Part shown: one piece after another, positions 24,299-33,570 of the stretch | How positions within the stretch are numbered: position 1 is the first letter of the stretch | How the letters are laid out: every line of letters begins with the position of its first letter | Source of the DNA: Eisenbergiella tayi | GTDB taxonomy: Bacteria; Bacillota; Clostridia; Lachnospirales; Lachnospiraceae | Direction of reading: 5' to 3' | Assembly: GCF_001881565.1 (NCBI RefSeq) | Contig: NZ_MPDJ01000003.1 | Coordinates: 148,301-212,300 of the forward strand | Length of the DNA stretch: 64,000 bases | Notes under the pieces: model-generated | What the model saw: the letters and a program-made list of their open reading frames with translations, nothing else | What the model was told of the DNA's origin: nothing | The model's database searches: none | Made by a program: the position numbers and the translations under genes

Positions 24299-25900
24299 AT
24301 GAAATTAATGTTTATCGGAGCAGACCATGAAGTGACCGGCAGCTGCCATTATCTGGAGGCTGCAGGAAAGCACATACTGGTTGACAGAGGTATGGAACAG
24401 GGTATCAATCCCTTTGAAAATGCAGAACTTCCGGTACAGGAAGCGATGATTGATTATGTGTTTCTGACACATGCCCATGTGGATCATTCGGGCATGCTTC
24501 CCCAGCTGTTCGCCAGGGGATTCCGGGGGAAGATATATGCTACAAGGGCAACCGCAGAGCTTTGCGACATCATGCTGCGTGACTGCGCGCATATCCAGCA
24601 GCAGGAAGCGGAGTGGAAAAACCGTAAGGCCAGGAGACATTCCGGTACGGAAAAGCATGAGCCGCCCTATACGATGGAGGATGCGCAGGGAACAATCGGC
24701 CTTTTAGTACCCTGTGAGTATGGGGAGCTTATAGAGGTCTGCGATGGAATACAGATCCGTTTTACGGATATCGGGCACCTTCTGGGTTCCTCCAGCATTG
24801 AAGTGTGGGCGGAGGAAAAGGGCTTTAAGCGGAAACTGTGTTTTTCGGGAGATATCGGAAATAAGCATCAGCCGTTGATAAGGGATCCCCAGCCGACGGC
24901 GCAGGCAGATTATGTTATTATGGAATCCACCTACGGCGACAGGCTGCACAGCACGGAACGGCCGGATTATATCGCCGGTCTTGCGGAGGTGATCCAGGAG
25001 ACCTTTGACAAAGGCGGGAATGTGGTAATCCCTTCTTTTGCGGTGGGCAGAACCCAGGAAATTCTTTATTTTCTGCGTAAAATAAAGGAAGACGGCCTGG
25101 TGGTAAATCATGGAAGATTCCCGGTTTATGTGGATAGCCCTCTGGCAGTGGAGGCTACGGGAATCTTTGAGAAGAATATTTATGAATGCTTTGATGCGGA
25201 AGCTCTGGAACTGGTGCACAGGGGCATCAATCCCATATCCTTTCCCGGACTGCATCTGTCCATTACGAGTGATGAATCCAAGGCAATCAACTTTGATGAT
25301 ACGCCGAAGGTTATCATTTCCGCTTCCGGTATGTGTGATGCGGGGCGTATTAAACACCATCTGAAGCATAATCTGTGGCGGGAAGAATGTACGATTCTGT
25401 TTGTGGGCTATCAGTCGGTGGGCACATTGGGCAGGACGATACTGGAAGGAGCCTCGGAGGTGAAGCTTTTCGGGGAAACTGTGGATGTGCGGGCCCGGAT
25501 CATGGCGTTCCAGGGGCTGAGCGGACACGCGGATAAGAATGGGCTGATTGAATGGCTGAAGGGCTTTCAGGAAAAGCCCCGCAAGGTTTTTATTGTACAC
25601 GGGGAAGATACGGTCTGCACCTCCTTTGCGGAATGCCTGAAATATGAGCATGGTTATGATACCTATGCACCCTTCAGCGGCACCCGGTTTGACCTGATTA
25701 ACAATGTCTTTGAATTGGAAGCGGCGCCGAAGGCAAAGGAAAAGAAGGCGAAGGCGGCCGTGGTTAACAGTGTTTATGCCCGTCTGGAGGCAGCGGGACA
25801 GAGACTGCTGGCAATTATCCGCAACGGAAAAGGTATGGCCAATAAGGATATGGGCAAGTTTGCGGATCAGATAAACGCTTTGTGTGATAAGTGGCAGTAG
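24299..25900 (+). CDS. Metallo-beta-lactamase/beta-CASP family RNase-like protein
   Basis: 533 aa. The N-terminal metallo-beta-lactamase motifs GADHEVTGSCH and HAHVDHSG, the later FTDIGHLLGSS and SGDIGN, and the beta-CASP insert (VVIPSFAVGRTQEILY and later ISASGMCDAGRIKHHL, AFQGLSGHADKNGL, IVHGE) define the CPSF73/YSH1-like group of zinc-dependent nucleases. It likely cleaves or trims RNA in the cytoplasm. A C-terminal extension of about 70 residues rich in Ala and Lys follows the catalytic domain. The ATG at 24299 has AGGAG before it. Three 20-base direct repeats follow the stop codon. Its RNA target is not known. Confidence 0.88.
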   Translation: MKLMFIGADHEVTGSCHYLEAAGKHILVDRGMEQGINPFENAELPVQEAMIDYVFLTHAHVDHSGMLPQLFARGFRGKIYATRATAELCDIMLRDCAHIQQQEAEWKNRKARRHSGTEKHEPPYTMEDAQGTIGLLVPCEYGELIEVCDGIQIRFTDIGHLLGSSSIEVWAEEKGFKRKLCFSGDIGNKHQPLIRDPQPTAQADYVIMESTYGDRLHSTERPDYIAGLAEVIQETFDKGGNVVIPSFAVGRTQEILYFLRKIKEDGLVVNHGRFPVYVDSPLAVEATGIFEKNIYECFDAEALELVHRGINPISFPGLHLSITSDESKAINFDDTPKVIISASGMCDAGRIKHHLKHNLWREECTILFVGYQSVGTLGRTILEGASEVKLFGETVDVRARIMAFQGLSGHADKNGLIEWLKGFQEKPRKVFIVHGEDTVCTSFAECLKYEHGYDTYAPFSGTRFDLINNVFELEAAPKAKEKKAKAAVVNSVYARLEAAGQRLLAIIRNGKGMANKDMGKFADQINALCDKWQ

Positions 25901-25960
25901 GGAACGGTCTGTGACAGTAAGAAACAGTCGGTGACAGTAATAAACTGTCGGTGACAGTTC
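25901..25960. repeat. Three tandem 20-bp repeats upstream of thyA
   Basis: Units 25901-25920, 25921-25940 and 25941-25960 share CNGTCGGTGACAGTAA-like sequence. The last unit includes the inverted repeat ACTGTC-GGT-GACAGT (25944-25958). They fill most of the 91-base gap before thyA. Confidence 0.7.
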
Positions 25961-25991
25961 CTGAGAAAAAGAACAGGAGAGAAAAAGCAAT

Positions 25992-26840
25992 ATGAGTTTG
26001 GCTGATATGACATTTATTCAGATGTGTAAGGATATTTTGGAAAATGGAACGAGTACGGAAGGGGAGAAGGTGCGCCCGAAATGGCCGGACGGAACCCCTG
26101 CCTATACGGTAAAGAAATTCGGTGTGGTTAACAGATATGATCTTTCCAAAGAGTTTCCCCTGTTAACCCTGCGCCGTACGGCCCTGAAATCCGCTACGGA
26201 CGAGATTCTCTGGATATGGCAGCAAAAATCCAATAATATCCATGACCTGCACAGCCATATATGGGATGAATGGGCGGACGAGGACGGTTCCATAGGAAAA
26301 GCCTATGGCTATCAGCTGGGAGTCAAGCATCAGTATAAAGAAGGCATGATGGATCAGGTGGACAGAGTTATCTACGATCTGAAAAATAATCCCTTCAGCA
26401 GGCGGATTATGACGAATATTTATGTTCATCAGGATCTGCATGAAATGAACCTGTATCCCTGTGCCTACAGCATGACCTTTAATGTGACCCAGAAAAAGGG
26501 AGAAGAGAAGCTGACACTGAATGCGGTGCTCAATCAGCGTTCCCAGGACGTGCTGGCGGCGAATAACTGGAATGTGGTACAGTATTCGGTTCTGGTTCAT
26601 ATGCTGGCCCAGGTGTGCGATATGCAGGTGGGCGAACTGGTGCATGTGATTGCGGATGCCCATATTTATGACAGGCATATTCCCATCATTCAGGAGCTGA
26701 TTGCAAGACAGCCGTATCCGGCGCCCAAATTCAGCCTGAATCCGGAGGTGAAGGATTTCTATCAGTTTACCAGAAATGATGTTTCGGTGGAGGATTACAT
26801 TACCGGAGAACAGATAAAGGATATTCCCATTGCTATCTGA
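25992..26840 (+). CDS. thyA: Thymidylate synthase ThyA
   Basis: 282 aa. It methylates dUMP to dTMP with methylene-tetrahydrofolate, yielding dihydrofolate. The family is clear from RPKWPDGTPAYTVKKFG, LRRTALKSATDEILWIWQ, the active-site Cys in NLYPCAYSM, the QRSQDVLAANNWNV nucleotide-binding loop and HIYDRHIPIIQE. AACAGGAG precedes the ATG. The dihydrofolate reductase gene 57 bases downstream regenerates tetrahydrofolate, the classic thyA-folA pairing. Length and motifs look intact. Confidence 0.97.
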   Translation: MSLADMTFIQMCKDILENGTSTEGEKVRPKWPDGTPAYTVKKFGVVNRYDLSKEFPLLTLRRTALKSATDEILWIWQQKSNNIHDLHSHIWDEWADEDGSIGKAYGYQLGVKHQYKEGMMDQVDRVIYDLKNNPFSRRIMTNIYVHQDLHEMNLYPCAYSMTFNVTQKKGEEKLTLNAVLNQRSQDVLAANNWNVVQYSVLVHMLAQVCDMQVGELVHVIADAHIYDRHIPIIQELIARQPYPAPKFSLNPEVKDFYQFTRNDVSVEDYITGEQIKDIPIAI

Positions 26841-26897
26841 CGGAAGAAGGATACCTTTAGAAGAGATGGAAATGAGGATATGGAGAGGAGCGGTATT

Positions 26898-27389
26898 ATG
26901 AATATTATTGTTGCTGTGGATGAAAACTGGGCTATCGGATGCAGGGGGGACCTGCTTGTACGGATACCGGCGGACCATAAAATGTTCCGGAATGAGACTT
27001 TGGGAAAGGTAGTGGTACTGGGAAGGAAGACTATGGATACCTTTCCCGGCGGACTGCCTCTTCAGGGCAGGACAAACATTGTCCTCACAAGGAATCCGGA
27101 GTACCAGGTGAAGGATGCAGTGGCAGTGCATTCCGTGGAAGAGCTTCTTGAGGAAGTAAAAAAGTATGATTCCCGGGATGTCTATGTTATCGGAGGGGAC
27201 AGCGTTTACCGTCTGCTGCTTCCTTACTGCGATACGGCCCATGTGACCAAAATAGACAGGGCCTACGAGGCGGATGCGTATTTCCCCAACCTTGATGAAG
27301 ACGGGGAATGGGAAATAACGGCCGACAGCGAGGAGCAGACCTATTTTGATACCACCTATCATTTTGTTAAATATGAAAGAAAAAGATAA
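26898..27389 (+). CDS. folA: Dihydrofolate reductase FolA
   Basis: 163 aa, NADPH-dependent reduction of dihydrofolate to tetrahydrofolate. Signatures: MNIIVAVDENWAIGCRGDLLVRIPADHK at the N-terminus, VVLGRKTMDTFPGGLPLQGRTNIVLTR and the later DVYVIGGDSVYRLLLPY. The ATG at 26898 follows GAGAGGAG and begins the protein at the usual place; an in-frame ATG at 26880 would add six residues. It lies downstream of thyA, and a hairpin after the stop separates it from a convergent gene. Confidence 0.96.
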   Translation: MNIIVAVDENWAIGCRGDLLVRIPADHKMFRNETLGKVVVLGRKTMDTFPGGLPLQGRTNIVLTRNPEYQVKDAVAVHSVEELLEEVKKYDSRDVYVIGGDSVYRLLLPYCDTAHVTKIDRAYEADAYFPNLDEDGEWEITADSEEQTYFDTTYHFVKYERKR

Positions 27390-27399
27390 GAATATAGCA

Positions 27400-27424
27400 G
27401 GCCTGCGCATTTACTGCGCAGGCC
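27400..27424. terminator. Hairpin between convergent folA and lipoprotein genes
   Basis: Perfect ten-pair stem GGCCTGCGCA/TGCGCAGGCC with a 5-base loop. T runs on either side are weak, so efficiency is uncertain. Confidence 0.6.
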
Positions 27425-27453
27425 GTAAGAAAAAGTATGATTGTCCCCATCTT

Positions 27454-28011
27454 TTACTCATCAATTTCAATAATCACTTTCTCTGCGATGAACTCATTCC
27501 CATCAAAACAGCCCAGTGCCTCCAGAACGGTTCCTTCCTGAATCTCTGAAAAAGCGGCTTCCTCTTGTACTATATCTGCACCGCCGCCCTTGATTGTCCA
27601 GCGTTCAAACATTGTCGAATCCGTATACCGGACAGTTACCAGCTCTTTTTCAGGGCTTTCAGACTCCGGCATCACAACAATACCTCCATGTCCAATTGAA
27701 GATTCTTCCAACAGCGTGCGGCTGATTACAAATGAATTCTGCGAAGTGCTTTTTACTGTTCCGCCTATAAAAATCATTTCCTGGCTTCCCGTCTCCTTAT
27801 TTTCTGTTTCCTCATTCGCTATATCCTCCTCTTTTTCAGATACATCGCCATCCTGATCTTGCAGAGGTGAATACCCGGACTCAGCTTCGGTTGTCTGTTC
27901 CGTCGGTAAAATGGCAGGGCTGCCGCTCTCTGCCTCCGGTTTGCTGCCGCATCCTGCGGCTGCCATGGTTAATGACAGTACCACTGCTGCCAACATGTAT
28001 TTTTTGTTCAT
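27454..28011 (-). CDS. Small acidic lipoprotein, unknown function
   Basis: 185 aa on the minus strand. The signal peptide ends in lipobox AAGC with Cys21 as lipid anchor, followed by a Glu/Ser/Thr-rich linker (about residues 25-75). The C-terminal half looks beta-rich (GGTVKSTSQNSFVISR, ELVTVRYTDSTMF, EGTVLEALGCFDGNEFIAEKVIIEID), the kind of small barrel seen in DUF5666-like proteins; that likeness is tentative. The start is ATG 28011, with AGAGAGG about ten bases upstream; a TTG two codons earlier is an alternative. It is convergent with folA and divergent from the F420-ligase-like gene. Confidence 0.75.
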   Translation of the reverse strand: MNKKYMLAAVVLSLTMAAAGCGSKPEAESGSPAILPTEQTTEAESGYSPLQDQDGDVSEKEEDIANEETENKETGSQEMIFIGGTVKSTSQNSFVISRTLLEESSIGHGGIVVMPESESPEKELVTVRYTDSTMFERWTIKGGGADIVQEEAAFSEIQEGTVLEALGCFDGNEFIAEKVIIEIDE

Positions 28012-28333
28012 TTCCAATTACCTCTCTTTACTGTTTTTCCCCCCGAAGGACTGCCTCCTGCAGGCCTGTCCTGGCGTAGTAGTAATTATACGAAAGCAGT
28101 CTCTAATCTATCTCTAAGAAGGGCGGCATAACTGCGTCGGGTATCGGCGGCAGCCGTAAAAGTATATTAAATATCCAAATTATCCAAAAAGGAAAATTAA
28201 CGCTTCCCTAACCGCTTTCTTTATATTATAATATTTTTGTGCGTCTGCACAAAGAGTACAGGCCGGGACGAGGCAGGTGGAATGCCCCTTCCGGACAAGA
28301 GAAAAAAGTGGAAACAGCAAAAGAGGGATATGT
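28012..28333. other. 322-bp divergent intergenic region
   Basis: It lies between divergently transcribed genes. A TATAAT on the minus strand (28085-28090) could serve the lipoprotein gene, and a TATAAT on the plus strand (28227-28232) the F420-ligase-like gene; neither has a strong -35. A small hairpin TTGTGC-GTCT-GCACAA lies near 28237-28252. No gene is seen. Confidence 0.45.
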
Positions 28334-29524
28334 ATGGAAAGAAAAGTAGGTACCGTATCAAGAGGAATCCGTTGTCCTATCATCCGCGAAGGAGATAATC
28401 TGGCTGACATTGTGGTGGCAAGTGTGCTGGAGGCGGCGGAAAGTGAAGGCTTTGAACTGAGAGACCGGGATGTGATTTCCGTAACGGAATCCATTGTTGC
28501 AAGAGCGCAGGGAAATTATGCGCCTGTTGCCGCAATCGCTGAGGACGTGAAAGAAAAGCTGGGCGGAGAAACGGTTGGCGTGATATTCCCCATTCTTTCC
28601 AGAAACCGTTTTGCCATCTGCCTGCGCGGTATAGCCATGGGGGCGAAGAAGGTGGTTCTGATGCTGAGCTATCCCAGCGATGAAGTGGGAAATGAACTGG
28701 TTTCCCTGGATCAGCTGGACGAAGCGGGAGTGAATCCTTACAGTGATGTACTGACACTGGAAAAATACAGGGAGCTGTTCGGAGAGAATAAGCATCCTTT
28801 TACCGGAGTGGATTATGTGGCTTATTACAGTGAAATAATCCGGGGGTCCGGAGCTGACGTGGAAGTGATTTTTGCAAACAATCCGAGAGAAATCCTGAAA
28901 TATACAAAGAATGTGCTCACCTGTGATATCCACAGCAGAGCCCGCACCAAGAGGATACTGAAGGAGAGCGGGGCACAGACCGTATGTGGTCTGGACGATA
29001 TTCTTAATGCACCGGTAAACGGAAGCGGCTGCAACGAGAAATATGGCCTGCTGGGTTCCAATAAATCCACGGAGGACACGATTAAGCTGTTCCCCAGGGA
29101 CTGTACGGATCTGGTATTGGATATCCAGGCTAAGGTTCTGCAGAAAACAGGAAAGCACGTGGAAGTCATGGTTTATGGTGACGGTGCTTTCAAGGATCCG
29201 GTTGGAAAGATTTGGGAGCTGGCCGACCCCTGTGTCGCTGTGGCGAATACGGAAGGGCTGGAAGGAACTCCTAACGAAGTGAAGCTGAAGTATCTGGCGG
29301 ACAATGATTTCAGGGATTTGTCCGGCGAAGCGTTGAAGGAAGCGATATCCTCCAGGATTAAAGGAAAGAAGGACAACCTGGTGGGAGACATGGCATCCCA
29401 GGGAACGACACCCAGAAGGCTTACCGATTTGATCGGATCCCTGTGTGATCTGACCAGCGGTTCAGGAGACAAGGGTACTCCTGTTATTCTGGTGCAGGGT
29501 TATTTTGATAACTTTACGGATTAA
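28334..29524 (+). CDS. Coenzyme F420:gamma-glutamyl ligase-like protein
   Basis: 396 aa. N-terminal segments RCPIIREGDNLADIV, DVISVTESIVARAQGNY and FPILSRNRFAICLRGIA, and later VYGDGAFKDPVG, match the CofE-like F420-0 ligase fold, which in methanogens and actinobacteria adds glutamate to coenzyme F420. Members are found in Firmicutes that are not known to make F420, so the true acceptor here may be another molecule. No other F420 genes appear in the window. The ATG at 28334 has AGAGGGAT upstream. A terminator closes this single-gene unit. Confidence 0.75.
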   Translation: MERKVGTVSRGIRCPIIREGDNLADIVVASVLEAAESEGFELRDRDVISVTESIVARAQGNYAPVAAIAEDVKEKLGGETVGVIFPILSRNRFAICLRGIAMGAKKVVLMLSYPSDEVGNELVSLDQLDEAGVNPYSDVLTLEKYRELFGENKHPFTGVDYVAYYSEIIRGSGADVEVIFANNPREILKYTKNVLTCDIHSRARTKRILKESGAQTVCGLDDILNAPVNGSGCNEKYGLLGSNKSTEDTIKLFPRDCTDLVLDIQAKVLQKTGKHVEVMVYGDGAFKDPVGKIWELADPCVAVANTEGLEGTPNEVKLKYLADNDFRDLSGEALKEAISSRIKGKKDNLVGDMASQGTTPRRLTDLIGSLCDLTSGSGDKGTPVILVQGYFDNFTD

Positions 29525-29591
29525 TACATAAGGAACTGAAGATTATCTAAGGTTTCATCCGCTTTTTTAGCAGGGCGGAATAAAAAGAAAG

Positions 29592-29624
29592 GCGCTGACT
29601 TGCGGTTTGAAGTCAGCGCTTTTT
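29592..29624 (+). terminator. Terminator after the F420-ligase-like gene
   Basis: Perfect ten-pair stem GCGCTGACTT/AAGTCAGCGC with an 8-base loop and a T run. Confidence 0.85.
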
Positions 29625-29786
29625 ATGCTGATGAAGATTTCATATTTCTGTTCCGGCCGTGCCGTGTATATCCGCAGGGCATGAACAGCAGCGATTTTAT
29701 CGGAATAATTTACTGTTTATGTATGGCAGAATGGCCGGAATTTTATTATACTGGTAATAATGGAAGGCTATTGTGGGGAGGGTAAA

Positions 29787-30728
29787 ATGCGGAAATCTAA
29801 AAGTACAGCGGTTTTTTGGTTATGTGCGGTTCTGATCGGATCCGTTTTCATTACCGGATGCAGTTCTGAATCTACGAATAACAGAAAAGCGGTTACGCTG
29901 AAGTGGAATCAGGAAACGGAAGAGACAGAAAGTGCGGTTGAAAGCACGGAAGAAGAAGACAACAGCGCATTTAATTGGGAAATCCTTCAGAAAATGAAAG
30001 AACTAAATGAGAACGGAGAATATCTGGACGCCGTAAAGGCAGCGCAGGATATGGACAAAATGTCAGATTACTCGCCCGAAATAGCGGCATTAAGAAACCA
30101 GATTATAAGGGAGAACAGGGAGTACTTTGAAACACAGATAGATCCCGCTTTTGAAAACGGTGATTATTATTTGATAGGAGCCTTGTCAAATTTATTTTTA
30201 TTTGATAAAGAAAAAAAAATAGAATATGATTTCGTGAAAAAACTACAGGGAGAGTACGTATTATCGGCAGAACCCGATGGCGTAATCTGTGTGATTATCA
30301 GCGGGTATGAAATTCAGATAAATGGCAGGAAAAGCAAGTTTTCTTATAAAAGAATAAAACCCTTTGAGCAAATCGACTATTATGAAAACAGGCTGTTTCT
30401 GGAAGATGGGACAAAAGTGGAAGAAGTGAACGTCGGAGTAATCGCTGTCACTTATAAAAATAAAATGTGCATTAAATACACAATTGCCGGAGAAAAGGAA
30501 AATACGGACAAAACAGAGAAAGAGAGTGAAGTGGAAAAAGAAAAAGAATATTCGGAAAACGAACCCTGTATCGGTATGACCAAGGGAGAAGTTTTAAACT
30601 CAGATTGGGGAATGCCGACAGAGATAAATAAAACCACTTATGAATGGGGTGTATCCGAACAATGGGTCTATCCTGATAACAAATACATTTATATTGAAGA
30701 AGATGTGGTCGTCGCCATTACGGAGTAG
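29787..30728 (+). CDS. Lipoprotein with C-terminal SmpA/OmlA (BamE)-like domain
   Basis: 313 aa. The lipobox ITGC places the lipidated Cys at residue 25. A Glu/Thr-rich linker leads to a helical region (about 60-140), a beta-rich middle with VKKLQGEYVLSAEPDG, a charged Glu/Lys linker (about 243-265), and a C-terminal domain with IGMTKGEVLNSDWGMPTEINKT and QWVYPDNKYIYIEEDVVVAI. That last part resembles the SmpA/OmlA fold. In a Gram-positive this would be an exported ligand-binding module, not a BamE subunit. The ATG at 29787 follows GGGGAGGG. The gene is AT-richer than its neighbours. A long palindrome begins 6 bases after its stop codon. Confidence 0.75.
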   Translation: MRKSKSTAVFWLCAVLIGSVFITGCSSESTNNRKAVTLKWNQETEETESAVESTEEEDNSAFNWEILQKMKELNENGEYLDAVKAAQDMDKMSDYSPEIAALRNQIIRENREYFETQIDPAFENGDYYLIGALSNLFLFDKEKKIEYDFVKKLQGEYVLSAEPDGVICVIISGYEIQINGRKSKFSYKRIKPFEQIDYYENRLFLEDGTKVEEVNVGVIAVTYKNKMCIKYTIAGEKENTDKTEKESEVEKEKEYSENEPCIGMTKGEVLNSDWGMPTEINKTTYEWGVSEQWVYPDNKYIYIEEDVVVAITE

Positions 30729-30734
30729 AATGTT

Positions 30735-31026
30735 ACAGATCACCTTCCTTCCGCGCCGGCCGTCTTCTCCATGCCGCGTGCCAGGCCTGCCTCATCGGCC
30801 TATCCGAACGGGTCTCTGCGCTGTAAGGTTCCTTACAGGACACGCTTTCGCTCGGATAATCACGCAGCGGTACTAAGGCTGTAAAGGACACAGCCTTAGT
30901 ACCGGCGTGCTTATAACGGTCCTTACAGGAATCCTTACAGCGCAGAGACCCGTTCGGATAGGCCGATGAGGCAGGCCTGGCACGCGGCATGGAGAAGACG
31001 GCCGGCGCGGAAGGAAGGTGATCTGT
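30735..31026. repeat. Long intergenic palindrome IR2, conserved-core family
   Basis: 292 bases. The 94-base arms 30735-30828 and 30933-31026 are perfectly complementary. The 104-base core (30829-30932) contains CTCGG, CGCAGCGGTACTAA (30863-30876), a short hairpin around a GTAAAGGAC-type loop, and ACCGGCGTG. The core is related to those of the palindromes at 54381 and 57271, in the same orientation, while the arms are not. It fills the gap between the lipoprotein and the AraC regulator (30729-31060), where no gene is seen. Confidence 0.92.
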
Positions 31027-31060
31027 CCTCAGCATATATAAAAGAAAGGAAAGGATGTAT

Positions 31061-33415
31061 ATGAAAATCTCTTTCAGAGAACGCCGTAGCAGCAAATATC
31101 AGAACCGGATATTCGTCCTTTTATTGCTGATGGCGGCGGTACCATTGCTGATAGCGGGGGCGATATCCTATAAGATATATATGGATGAGGTGACGAAGCA
31201 GACGGATCTGTCCATGGAAGCAATAGAAACCCAGATTTATAATGATGTGGAGGTAGTCCTTTCCTCTATTCGTCAGTATTATCTGGAAAATTCCTCATCA
31301 GATGAAATAGGGTGGCTGATTCAGACGGACAGCATCCCCTACAGGGAATACAGCAATCTGTTCGATGCGCAGAAGCTTTTGAAGGGGCCCACGTATATTG
31401 ATGATTATGTGGGGAAATATGCTTTTATTAATCTGGAAAAAGGGTGGATACTTACCAATAACGGTATGTACCGCCTGGATTCGGTAAGAAATAAAACCCA
31501 GATGGAGGAATTCCTGGATGAGATCCGGGATAATTATTCAAGCCTGTTCTGGAGCAATAACATCGAGAAGCCGTCTCCTTACAGCAATGGGGTTTATCAG
31601 AGCAATACTCTGGACTTATCAGGATTTTTCCTGGTGATGAAGCTGCCGGGAAGTATCCAGCGTATGGATCAGGCGGTGCTTGTGGGGCTGAATCTGACAA
31701 AGCTGCAGCAGCAGCTGGATAAAAATCTGGCTGGATATGAGTTATGTGTGCTCAATTATGACGGGACGCCTCTTTTTGCTTCGGATGAAGGCCTGCAGGC
31801 TTATTGTTCCGCTAACCTGGAACAGCTGCAGAACGGAAACGATATCCGGAGTATACAGCTGGATAAAAATGTGGATTACCGTATCCGGGTGAGGGAGGCC
31901 TCACCGAACGGCCTGATTTATGTCCTGGGCTATGATTTGGGAAATGTGAGGGAAGGGGCAGGAAGGATATTATCGGTGTCCCTCATCATAACCGGAATAC
32001 TGGTGGTGCTTTTTCTTATCAGCCGGATCTTCACGGCTATTTTATACAGACCTGTAAAGAACCTGAAGGATTATGTCTCCCAGGTGACGGGGAGCGGAGA
32101 GCAGGAGCAGGATGAATTCACGGCGATCCGGGAAAACGTGGTTCATCTGGTGGATACCAGGGAAAGCCTGCAGCTGATGGTCCGGCAGCAGGAAAAAATG
32201 CTTGTGGAGCAGTTTATGCTGCGGGCGATCCGGGGAGGCCTGACGCCGGAAGCGATGAACAGCCTGCAGGAACAGTTCCGTCTTCCGAAAGCGAAAGGAT
32301 ACCGCCTGCTGACCGTTATGTGTATGCTGGAGGGCGAAACAAATGAGGAAAGCGAGCTGGAAACAGAGGCTTTGAGCATGACGGCGGCCAGGAAAATACC
32401 GGAAAGGATAAGTGAACTGCTGATATGTTCTCCTTTCAGTATGAACGGGCAGATATTTCTGGTTATCGGGGCGGATACCGACGAGGAGCTTCAGGAGCGG
32501 ACGAAGGAGATACATAGCAGCCTGACTGCTTTTTTTGAAAAGGAATTTGGCTGTTCTGTTATTTCCGGGGTCAGCCAGCCCTTCCCGAGGCTGAAATATC
32601 TGAGGACTGCTTATAACGAATGTATGGAGACCTTGAGAAATACGGGAAGGCTGCATGCGGCACACAGCGATATCACCTTTTATGAAGATATCACCCGGAA
32701 TGACGGTATTATAGGCGGATATGATTTTGTGATTGAAAATTCCATGATGAAAGCGGTTAATGACGGAAATGGGGAAGAAGCCGCCCAGCTGGTGGATAAA
32801 TTTGTAAACAGCCTGTATAACAGGGAAATCGCCAGCCATGACAGAAGCTTTTTCCTCCACAGGCTGGTGGTATCCGTGCTGTCGGTGCTGTCTGATGCGG
32901 GGCTTTCCGCCAATCAGATATTTAAGGAGCGTTCGGAGGATGTTTTTTCCAAGCTGAATGACTTTTTTGAACGGGATAAGTTAAAGTCTTATCTGAACCG
33001 GTGTATCATACAGCCGGCCGTGGAAGCGCTCAGGCAGTACCGTTATAATGCTTCGTCGGATATCCTGCGCAGTATTATGGAAATAGTGAGGGAGAAAAGG
33101 GGAGATATCACGCTTACGGAATGTGCGGAGCGGCTGAATTATCATCCAAGCTATATTTGGAAGGTACTGAAGGCTGAACGGAATATGACCTTTACGGATT
33201 TAGTCAATCTGGAAAAGCTGGATGCGGCGAAGGAGCTGCTGCTCAATTCCGATTGTTCCATTTCAGAAATCGCGGAGCAGCTTAACTATGCGAACACGCA
33301 GAATTTCATCCGGTTTTTCAGCAAGTATGAAAATACCACGCCCGGCCGTTACCGGAAGGAGCATAAGAAGGAGGACAGCGCCTCCGAAAGTGATAATAAG
33401 CAGGATCCGGAATAA
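31061..33415 (+). CDS. Membrane-anchored AraC-family regulator, YesS/RhgR-like
   Basis: 784 aa. A first transmembrane helix (about 17-37), an extracellular Cache-like sensor region (about 38-300), and a second helix (about 303-325, SVSLIITGILVVLFLI) lead into a cytoplasmic part ending in a C-terminal AraC double helix-turn-helix (about 685-775) with TLTECAERLNYHPSYIWKVLK and SISEIAEQLNYANTQNFIRFFSK. This layout matches YesS/RhgR-type regulators that switch on rhamnogalacturonan operons. It directly precedes such an operon. ATG 31061 is preferred over 31055 because the AAAGGAAAGGA site would touch the earlier codon. The inducing ligand is unknown. Confidence 0.9.
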   Translation: MKISFRERRSSKYQNRIFVLLLLMAAVPLLIAGAISYKIYMDEVTKQTDLSMEAIETQIYNDVEVVLSSIRQYYLENSSSDEIGWLIQTDSIPYREYSNLFDAQKLLKGPTYIDDYVGKYAFINLEKGWILTNNGMYRLDSVRNKTQMEEFLDEIRDNYSSLFWSNNIEKPSPYSNGVYQSNTLDLSGFFLVMKLPGSIQRMDQAVLVGLNLTKLQQQLDKNLAGYELCVLNYDGTPLFASDEGLQAYCSANLEQLQNGNDIRSIQLDKNVDYRIRVREASPNGLIYVLGYDLGNVREGAGRILSVSLIITGILVVLFLISRIFTAILYRPVKNLKDYVSQVTGSGEQEQDEFTAIRENVVHLVDTRESLQLMVRQQEKMLVEQFMLRAIRGGLTPEAMNSLQEQFRLPKAKGYRLLTVMCMLEGETNEESELETEALSMTAARKIPERISELLICSPFSMNGQIFLVIGADTDEELQERTKEIHSSLTAFFEKEFGCSVISGVSQPFPRLKYLRTAYNECMETLRNTGRLHAAHSDITFYEDITRNDGIIGGYDFVIENSMMKAVNDGNGEEAAQLVDKFVNSLYNREIASHDRSFFLHRLVVSVLSVLSDAGLSANQIFKERSEDVFSKLNDFFERDKLKSYLNRCIIQPAVEALRQYRYNASSDILRSIMEIVREKRGDITLTECAERLNYHPSYIWKVLKAERNMTFTDLVNLEKLDAAKELLLNSDCSISEIAEQLNYANTQNFIRFFSKYENTTPGRYRKEHKKEDSASESDNKQDPE

Positions 33416-33496
33416 TCATTTTCTGTCTGACGGGCGGAAAGAAATGGATTATTTCGGAAAAAACCGCGTAAAGATAATGATTATTGACAGGATAAG

Positions 33497-33540
33497 GAGC
33501 ACGGAATATCCCGGAAAAAGGGAGTTCCGGCTCTTTTTTT
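33497..33540 (+). terminator. Terminator after the AraC regulator
   Basis: Imperfect stem GAGCACGGAA with TTCCGGCTC and a seven-T run. It separates regulator transcription from the transporter promoter downstream. Confidence 0.7.
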
Positions 33541-33570
33541 GTGCTCCGGGAAAAGGGAAGATATTCCTCA

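Noticed and set aside
24704..25990. 428-aa minus-strand open frame opposite the beta-CASP gene
   Set aside because: Antisense of a gene with complete metallo-beta-lactamase motifs; no start signal of note.
30640..31095. Small open frames across palindrome IR2
   Set aside because: Mirror readings of the two arms; no ribosome binding site and low coding character.
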